From positions 1 to 48,576 of the forward strand of contig NZ_FNDX01000046.1 of assembly GCF_900099765.1 (NCBI RefSeq): 48,576 nucleotides of DNA. Reading direction: 5' to 3'. Numbering within the stretch: the first letter of the stretch is position 1; each line of letters begins with the position of its first letter. Below are positions 43,174 through 48,576 of the stretch, piece by piece. Made by a program: the position numbers and the translations under genes. Source of the stretch: Paenibacillus typhae. GTDB taxonomy: Bacteria; Bacillota; Bacilli; Paenibacillales; Paenibacillaceae. Below the pieces are notes generated by a model, which did not search any database, was not told where the DNA came from, and worked only from the letters and a program-made list of their open reading frames with translations.

Positions 43174-43992
43174 ATGAACAAAAAAGCACTGTACCTGCTG
43201 CTGCCGGGCCTATTATTTCTGGCGGCCTTCATGCTGGTCCCGATTACGCTGACGGTTGCCTCGACTTTTGTACAGGACGGGAAGCTGACGCTGGAAGGGT
43301 ATCTGCATTTTTTCCGGGACGGTTACTTTAACCGCATCCTGCTGACTACGCTCCGGGTGAGTGTGGTGACAACGCTGGTCTGCATGCTGCTCGGCTATCC
43401 GGCGGCTTATTATATCTCACGGGCAAGCGCCCGCAAAAAAAGCATTCTGCTGGCACTGTCGATTTTTCCGCTGCTGACGAGCCCTGTGGTTCGTTCGTTT
43501 AGCTGGATGATTATCCTCGGCAAAAAAGGGCTGATCAACTCCTTCCTGGTCAACATAGGGCTGATCGATAAGCCGCTCGACATTCTCTATACGCCGACGG
43601 CGATGATGATCGGACTTGTGCATCTGTTCCTGCCGCTGATCATTATCACCCTTCTCGGCGTGATGGAGAATCTGGATCACGAGCTGGTGCGCGCGGCGCG
43701 CAGTCTGGGGGCTTCCCCGTTTGCCGCATTCCGCAAAATCACCTTCCCGCTGACGGTGCCGGGCCTGATTATCGGCGGCATTCTCGTCTTTGTCGGCAGC
43801 CTTACGGCGTATACAACGCCTGCGCTGCTCGGCGGTAAGGAACGGGTGGTCTCCACCTTCCTGTACCAGAACGCCATGACGCTGAACGACTGGCAGGCGG
43901 CCTCGGTCATCGCGGTCATTATGATTGTCATTACATTTGTGGTGGTCGGGCTGATGAATGCCTGGGCTAACCGCCTGAATCCGAAGGGGTGA
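43174..43992 (+). CDS. ABC transporter permease, PotB type
   Basis: 272 residues, six membrane helices, EAA loop (ELVRAARSLGASPFAAFRKITFPLTVPG) of the polyamine/ferric/thiamine-type importers. AAGGACGGGAGTCAATAGA precedes the ATG. Forms the channel with the next permease; both are fed by the PotD-type lipoprotein. Confidence 0.93.
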   Translation: MNKKALYLLLPGLLFLAAFMLVPITLTVASTFVQDGKLTLEGYLHFFRDGYFNRILLTTLRVSVVTTLVCMLLGYPAAYYISRASARKKSILLALSIFPLLTSPVVRSFSWMIILGKKGLINSFLVNIGLIDKPLDILYTPTAMMIGLVHLFLPLIIITLLGVMENLDHELVRAARSLGASPFAAFRKITFPLTVPGLIIGGILVFVGSLTAYTTPALLGGKERVVSTFLYQNAMTLNDWQAASVIAVIMIVITFVVVGLMNAWANRLNPKG

Positions 43993-43996
43993 GAAC

Positions 43997-44785
43997 ATGA
44001 AGGAAGGCAACCGCGCGCTGTCCTTGTACACACTGCTGGTCTTTATATTTTTGCTGGGTCCGCTCGTAATCATCTCGATTACTTCCTTTGAGCCGGGCAC
44101 GGTCCTGAAATTCCCCCCTGAGGGCTTTTCGCTGAAATGGTACAGGAATATTTTTGAGGTCAGCGCCTTTATGGACACCTTCAAAACCTCGATTATCATC
44201 TCGCTGCTCGGCAATCTGCTGGCGCTCCTGCTGGGTGTGCCTGCGGCCTATGCGCTGAGCCGTTACCGGTTCCGCGGGCGGGATACGCTGAATGCGATTT
44301 TCCTGTCACCGGTGCTGATTCCGGGGATTGTGCTGGGCTTCACGCTGCTGCGCTACCTGATAGTCGTCTACGGGCTGCCGATTGTGGCCGGTTTGCTGAT
44401 AGGACATACAGTGATTATGCTGCCGTTTATTATCCGGGTTATTGCTTCAAGTCTGGAGAATTTCGATTTCGCGGTGGAGGAGGCGGCGCAGAGCCTGGGA
44501 GCTTCGAGGCTGTACACGTTTTTCAAAATCGTACTGCCCAACATCCGCTCGGGGATTCTGGCGGCGATTCTGATCGCTTTTCTGGAGTCGTTCAACAACG
44601 TGGATATTTCCGTCTTCATGACCGGTCCGGGGATCAGTACCCTGCCGATTCAAATGCTGACCTATGTGCAAAATTACTTCGATCCTACGATTGCCGCAAT
44701 CTCCGTCATTCTGATGGTGCTGACGGCAGCGCTGATGTTCGTCATCGAGCGGCTGATGGGATTCGCTTATTTTACCAAAAGATAG
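43997..44785 (+). CDS. ABC transporter permease, PotC type
   Basis: 262 residues, six membrane helices and the EAA loop (FAVEEAAQSLGASRLYTFFKIVLPNIRSG). It starts 4 bases after the PotB-type gene with GGGGTGAGAAC upstream. With the preceding permease it makes the transmembrane pore. Confidence 0.93.
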   Translation: MKEGNRALSLYTLLVFIFLLGPLVIISITSFEPGTVLKFPPEGFSLKWYRNIFEVSAFMDTFKTSIIISLLGNLLALLLGVPAAYALSRYRFRGRDTLNAIFLSPVLIPGIVLGFTLLRYLIVVYGLPIVAGLLIGHTVIMLPFIIRVIASSLENFDFAVEEAAQSLGASRLYTFFKIVLPNIRSGILAAILIAFLESFNNVDISVFMTGPGISTLPIQMLTYVQNYFDPTIAAISVILMVLTAALMFVIERLMGFAYFTKR

Positions 44786-44815
44786 CCTATTAAAGGATAA
44801 CGGAGGCATAACGCA

Positions 44816-45880
44816 ATGTCACTTTTAAGTCTTGAGCAGGTATCGGTTGCTTATGACAACCGTCTGATACTGGAGGATTTCAATCTGTCGCTGGCAAAAG
44901 GGCAACTGCTTTCCCTGCTCGGCCCCAGCGGCTGCGGCAAAACAACGACCCTGCGCCTCATCGCCGGGTTTCTGAATGCGGAAGCGGGAGCTTTTATGTT
45001 CGGCGGCAAGGATTACACCAAGGTTCCGGTCGAAAAGCGTAATTTCGGCTTCGTGTTCCAGAGCTATGCGTTATTCCCGCATCTGTCGGTGTTTGATAAC
45101 GTGGCGTTCGGCCTGCGGCTGCGCAAGCTGAAGGAGGCGGAAGTGAAGAAGCGGGTAACCCGGATGCTGGAGATTGTCAGTCTGGGCGGCTTTGAGAAAA
45201 GACTTCCGGCAGCCCTGTCCGGCGGACAGCGTCAGCGGGTGGCAATTGCCCGGGCGCTCGTCATTGAGCCGGATCTGCTGCTGTTCGACGAACCGCTGAG
45301 TAACCTCGACGCCAACCTGCGGGTGAACATGCGTGTGGAAATCCGCCGCATCCAGCAGGAGCTGGGCATCACGACCGTCTATGTCTCGCATGACCAGGAG
45401 GAATGCTTCTCGATCTCCGACCAGGTGGCGGTCATGAACAATGGCAAAATCGAGCAGCTCGACAAGCCGTCAGCCATCTTCAAATATCCGGCGAGCGAGT
45501 TCGTGGCCCGGTTTATCGGGTTCGGGAACTTTATCGCTTTTGACGGACGGAATGATACGGGTTCAGATATTGAACTTAGCAGAGGGGCGCTGAAGTTCCA
45601 GGCTGCCAAACGGCCGGAGGGCCTCGGTAACACAGGATTGCTCGGGGCGATCCGTCCTGATGATTTGCAGCTGTTTGCAGCCAGTCCGGAGCCGGGCACG
45701 GCCAGTAACATTTTGCCGGGAACGGTGCAGATCAGCACATACCTCGGCCGCAGCTACCAGTATCAGGTGGAGACGGAGCTGGGTGTGTTCACGGTGAATC
45801 AGGAGATGGAGCAGCCATTCGTGCAGGGACAGCGGGTTACGGTTTATTTTCCAAAAGAGAAGCTGGTGCTGGTGCAGTAG
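44816..45880 (+). CDS. ABC transporter ATPase, PotA type
   Basis: 354 residues. Walker A GPSGCGKTT, Q-loop FQSYALFPH, signature LSGGQRQRVAIARAL, Walker B LLLFDEPLSNLD, switch His in VSHDQEE, and a C-terminal TOBE domain (about 265-350). Energises import through the two permeases encoded just before it. CGGAGG lies nine bases before the ATG. Unlike the sugar importer elsewhere in the window, this system carries its own ATPase. Confidence 0.95.
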   Translation: MSLLSLEQVSVAYDNRLILEDFNLSLAKGQLLSLLGPSGCGKTTTLRLIAGFLNAEAGAFMFGGKDYTKVPVEKRNFGFVFQSYALFPHLSVFDNVAFGLRLRKLKEAEVKKRVTRMLEIVSLGGFEKRLPAALSGGQRQRVAIARALVIEPDLLLFDEPLSNLDANLRVNMRVEIRRIQQELGITTVYVSHDQEECFSISDQVAVMNNGKIEQLDKPSAIFKYPASEFVARFIGFGNFIAFDGRNDTGSDIELSRGALKFQAAKRPEGLGNTGLLGAIRPDDLQLFAASPEPGTASNILPGTVQISTYLGRSYQYQVETELGVFTVNQEMEQPFVQGQRVTVYFPKEKLVLVQ

Positions 45881-45899
45881 CGCTTCATAAGGAGCAGAC

Positions 45900-47624
45900 A
45901 TGATGATTACAGATCAACTTATTTTGAACGCTAAAGTGTACAACAGTTACTATAAACGGTTCGAGACGGCGAATGTTGCTGTAAAAGACGGGCGTTTTCT
46001 CTATGTCGGCCAGCTTGGTGCGGAAACGTTCGCAGCTAGAGAGATAATTGAGGCTGAGGGGCAGTATCTGGTGCCCGGGCTGATCGATATCCACCTGCAT
46101 ATTGAGAGTACGATGATTACACCGGAGACGTTCTCCTACGGTATTCTGCAGCATGGGGTGACGACGATTGTTCCCGAGCCGCATGAGATGGCCAATGTGT
46201 TCGGCGTTGAAGGTGTGCATGAGATGATCCGGGCCAGCCAGGACTGCCTGGTGGATATGTTCTACGCGATTCCGAGCTCGGTGCCGGCGACTCCGCTGGA
46301 AACGACGGGCGGCTCGATTGAAATTGCCGATATTGATGAGCTGATGGCGACGGAGCAGATGATCTGCCTGGGCGAGGTGATGAATTTCGTCGATGTGATT
46401 CGTGATCCCGATTGCAAAAGCAACCAGATTCTCCAGCACGTCCGCAGCAAGTACCCCGGTCTGGTTATCGAGGGGCATACGCCAAAGCTGCTGGACCTCG
46501 ACCTGCACCAGCTGATCTTTGCCGGGATCGATTCCGATCACACCCATCAGAGCATCGAGGGTCTGACCGCGCGGATTGCCGCCGGGATGTTCATCGAGAT
46601 TCAGGAGAAGTCGATGACCCCGGAGGTTGTCGACTACCTGATCCAGCATCCGGTGAGCGAGCATTTCTGCTTCGTGACCGACGATGTAATGACCGACTCG
46701 CTGGCGGCGACCGGCCATCTGGATCATCTCGTCCGCAAGGCCATCGCTATGGGTATGGCACCAGAGGCCGCTGTCTATGCGGCCACCTACACGCCGGCCC
46801 GGCGGATGAAGCTGGACGACCGCGGCGTGATCGCGCCGAACAAAACCGCCGACTACCTGCTGCTGTCCGACCTCAGCAGCTTCACGATTGAGGCGGTGTA
46901 CAAGCGCGGCGCGCAGGTCTGGGACCGCAGCCGGCCGCAGGCACAGCCTGCACCTGCGCCGCGCTTCCCGGCGCATTTCTACCGGAGCGTGCAGCTCGCG
47001 CCGCTTAGCGCCGGTGACTTCGCGGTGCGCCCGGAGCTGCCTGACGGCCGCTACGGCGCCCGTGTGATGACGGTCAACAACGTGTCCACGTTTACCGAAG
47101 AAAAGCATGTGGAGGCCGAAGTGAAGAACGGCCTGCTGCAATGGCAGGACACCGGCTGCGGCCTGATCGCTACCTTTGAGCGGTACGGCAAAACCGGCGG
47201 CCGCTCCTACGGCCTGATCGGCGGCGACACGATCAAACGCGGTGCGATCGCGACGACGTATTCGCACGACAACCACAACCTGCTCGTTGTCGGACACAAC
47301 GCCGAGGACATGGCGCTCGCCGCGAACACGGTCATTGCCGAGCAGGGCGGCTTCTGCGTCGTCTGTGACGGCGTAGTGCTGGCCCTGCTGGCGCTGCCGG
47401 TCGGTGGCATCCTGACCGAGGCGCCGCTCGCCGAGACGGCGGAGCGGGTGCTGGGCCTGCGCACAGCGATGGAGTCGCTGGGCTACAACCACTACAACCC
47501 GATCATGTCCATCAGTACGCATTCACTGCCGGTCAGCCCGGCGCTGAAGATTACGGATTTCGGGCTGATCGATGTCGTTGCGGGCAAGGTAGTGCCGTTG
47601 TTGTTCCCGCTGGGGGAAGTGTGA
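45900..47624 (+). CDS. ade: adenine deaminase
   Basis: 574 residues, the normal length. Converts adenine to hypoxanthine and ammonia. Amidohydrolase barrel with metal ligands in LIDIHLHIEST, PEPHEMANVFG, EGHTPKL and DSDHTHQS, FVTDDVMTDS, and the C-terminal adenine-deaminase domain (IATTYSHDNHNLLVVG). AAGGAGCAGAC precedes two adjacent ATG codons. Last gene of the transporter operon: nucleosides taken up and split by the nucleoside hydrolase would release adenine for this enzyme. Confidence 0.95.
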   Translation: MMITDQLILNAKVYNSYYKRFETANVAVKDGRFLYVGQLGAETFAAREIIEAEGQYLVPGLIDIHLHIESTMITPETFSYGILQHGVTTIVPEPHEMANVFGVEGVHEMIRASQDCLVDMFYAIPSSVPATPLETTGGSIEIADIDELMATEQMICLGEVMNFVDVIRDPDCKSNQILQHVRSKYPGLVIEGHTPKLLDLDLHQLIFAGIDSDHTHQSIEGLTARIAAGMFIEIQEKSMTPEVVDYLIQHPVSEHFCFVTDDVMTDSLAATGHLDHLVRKAIAMGMAPEAAVYAATYTPARRMKLDDRGVIAPNKTADYLLLSDLSSFTIEAVYKRGAQVWDRSRPQAQPAPAPRFPAHFYRSVQLAPLSAGDFAVRPELPDGRYGARVMTVNNVSTFTEEKHVEAEVKNGLLQWQDTGCGLIATFERYGKTGGRSYGLIGGDTIKRGAIATTYSHDNHNLLVVGHNAEDMALAANTVIAEQGGFCVVCDGVVLALLALPVGGILTEAPLAETAERVLGLRTAMESLGYNHYNPIMSISTHSLPVSPALKITDFGLIDVVAGKVVPLLFPLGEV

Positions 47625-47634
47625 GGGAGCCGCT

Positions 47635-47686
47635 GCTGGCGTTCCGCTGGTGAAGCATGAGGTGGCAGTTGCTGGCGTTCCGCTGG
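47635..47686 (+). repeat. short direct repeat after the adenine deaminase gene
   Basis: GCTGGCGTTCCGCTGG occurs twice, 36 bp apart (47635 and 47671). No gene is supported here. Confidence 0.7.
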
Positions 47687-47768
47687 GTGAGGAGGGAGAA
47701 GAGATGCTCCCGCTCTGCCGCGTGAAACGTGAGGATAAGGCGCTGCCGTTGATTAGGGCGAAGCGATA

Positions 47769-47802
47769 AAGGAGGGGCGTCCCAGATGGGATGCCCCTTC
47801 TT
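47769..47802 (+). terminator. terminator of the purine operon
   Basis: A 15-bp stem (47769-47783 with 47788-47802, G-U pairs included) and AGAT loop lie 145 bp after the adenine deaminase stop. The T-tail is short (TTCTT), so efficiency is uncertain. Confidence 0.6.
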
Positions 47803-47924
47803 GCAATACAGTAACTATAGCAGGATAGAGGTTCCATGCTCGTTGTTAGGCACATGCTGCTTTGTAATGGTCCAGCGGCGTCGCTTGTGTTAATGCTGGA
47901 GTGAACATGCTGAGCTTTAATGCT

Positions 47925-48145
47925 GATCTGCCAGTGTAGCAGCTGAAGTTGAGTTGCTGATGCTGAGCTCCTGAAGTTGAGTCGCTGATAGTGAGCTCCT
48001 GATGGCCGAGTTATCTATAGTGAGTTGGGTGCTGAGCTATTGAAGTTGAGTAGCTAATGTTGAGGTGCTAATAGTGAGTTCTCGATGCTGAGTTACTGAT
48101 GCCCCGCCACTGATACTGAGCCGCTAATGCCGGCCTGCCAACGCT
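47925..48145. repeat. degenerate 14-bp minisatellite
   Basis: About 14 tandem units with consensus GAGTTGCTGATGCT; most are exactly 14 bp, with one 12-bp and one 15-bp unit. Sequence drift is high, so the array is old or constrained only in phase. No ORF runs through it. It fills most of the gap between the purine operon and the transposase-like frame. Confidence 0.8.
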
Positions 48146-48196
48146 GATCCACCAATACAACGCATTCGGCCCAGCACATTTTGTCCGTCAAACTAA

Positions 48197-48576
48197 ATAA
48201 GTGTACTTTCTACAGCTATATGGAGGAGAAACGCTCTGTTTTCTGGAATAGCTGCACTTTGGAGACAATTTCATAATCCAAAACCCTTGCTGCGCTTGGA
48301 TTTTTTGAGCATAGAAAAAGGAGTACCTCCCCAAATTCTCGAAGTTATAGGCGACCAAACCGACACCCGAGAAAGAAAAGAGGTAATCCCTATCTATTCA
48401 ATTCGACAAGAAGAGCTATTTTCCTTTGAGGAATTGCTCCTGATGCGCCCAGAAAATAAATACTGCCAAATCTTTGAACACTTAGATCTGGCTCCGGTCC
48501 TGCACGTCCTTCGGAAAAAGAACCACCGTGGTCGGCCGCAGGAGCTAAACATTCCTGCCATGATCTACTCGCTGCT
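48197..48576 (+). CDS. transposase-like protein, N-terminal part, cut by window end
   Basis: A frame open from after the TAA at 48194-48196 to the window edge. The readable part from about 48425 (FEELLLMRPENKYCQIFEHLDL, then APVLHVLRKKNHRGRPQELNIPAMIYSLL) resembles the start of DDE-type transposases (IS4/IS1182-like) of Bacilli; this is from general pattern memory. The start codon is unclear (TTG at 48305 is one option; the ATG at 48220 after a GGAGG-like site is in another frame and stops after 18 codons). Inverted ends cannot be judged because the right part is missing. Confidence 0.5.
   Translation, partial: MSVLSTAIWRRNALFSGIAALWRQFHNPKPLLRLDFLSIEKGVPPQILEVIGDQTDTRERKEVIPIYSIRQEELFSFEELLLMRPENKYCQIFEHLDLAPVLHVLRKKNHRGRPQELNIPAMIYSL

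Noticed and set aside
45885..47522. A 545-codon frame opposite the adenine deaminase gene
   Set aside because: Antisense shadow of a well-conserved enzyme. Its translation is rich in Arg, His and Gln without domains.
47523..47855. A 110-codon minus-strand frame after adenine deaminase
   Set aside because: It overlaps the enzyme's end and the short direct repeat, contains the terminator, and has no recognisable domain.

Overview
The window looks like a chromosomal segment of a Paenibacillus-type Firmicute (inferred from gene families, strong AGGAGG-type ribosome binding sites with many GTG/TTG starts, YesM/YesN-type sugar regulation, copper-amine-oxidase-domain secreted proteins and intergenic palindromic repeats; no marker gene was searched). 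It opens with 13 tightly packed tRNA genes (2-1379), as usually found behind an rRNA operon, closed by two hairpins with T-runs.

From 1.5 to 17.3 kb lie ordinary housekeeping and stress genes: a WYL regulator, a catalase with a perfect PerR box upstream, a D-2-hydroxyacid dehydrogenase, a short alpha-glucan phosphorylase with a cre-like site, a secreted copper-amine-oxidase-domain protein, ribokinase plus type I dehydroquinase, a frameshifted carboxymuconolactone decarboxylase facing a MerR regulator across a 16-bp palindrome, a two-component system overlapping a PepSY gene and followed by a second PepSY gene with phased direct repeats in its promoter, a TipA-like MerR regulator, a DEDDh exonuclease and a small protein with possible beta-grasp features.

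The most unusual part is 17.5-27.0 kb. A GAF/LuxR regulator is followed by one operon encoding a transmembrane chemoreceptor, CheW, a CheA with an additional C-terminal CheW domain, a STAS protein, an RsbW-like ATPase and a membrane PAS-PAS-PP2C phosphatase. CheY, CheB, CheR, CheC and CheD are all absent. This looks like a chemosensory array joined to a partner-switching module (RsbU/RsbV/RsbW logic). CheW ends in an 11-G tract immediately before cheA, so the locus might vary by slippage. The block looks more AT-rich than its flanks.

From 27 to 40.2 kb is a sugar locus: a spermidine-synthase-like protein, YesN/YesM, two permeases and a lipoprotein binding protein on the minus strand, behind a consensus cre box. 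Divergent from these are a GH2 beta-mannosidase and a GH36 alpha-galactosidase, which suggests uptake and breakdown of galactomannan oligosaccharides. Between the two hydrolases is an array of nine palindromes spaced exactly 52 bp apart.

From 40.5 to 47.6 kb a DUF2294 gene precedes an operon of PotABCD-type transporter genes interleaved with a nucleoside hydrolase and ending in adenine deaminase, probably a purine-compound uptake and salvage unit. The right end holds a 14-bp degenerate minisatellite and the start of a transposase-like frame cut by the window edge.
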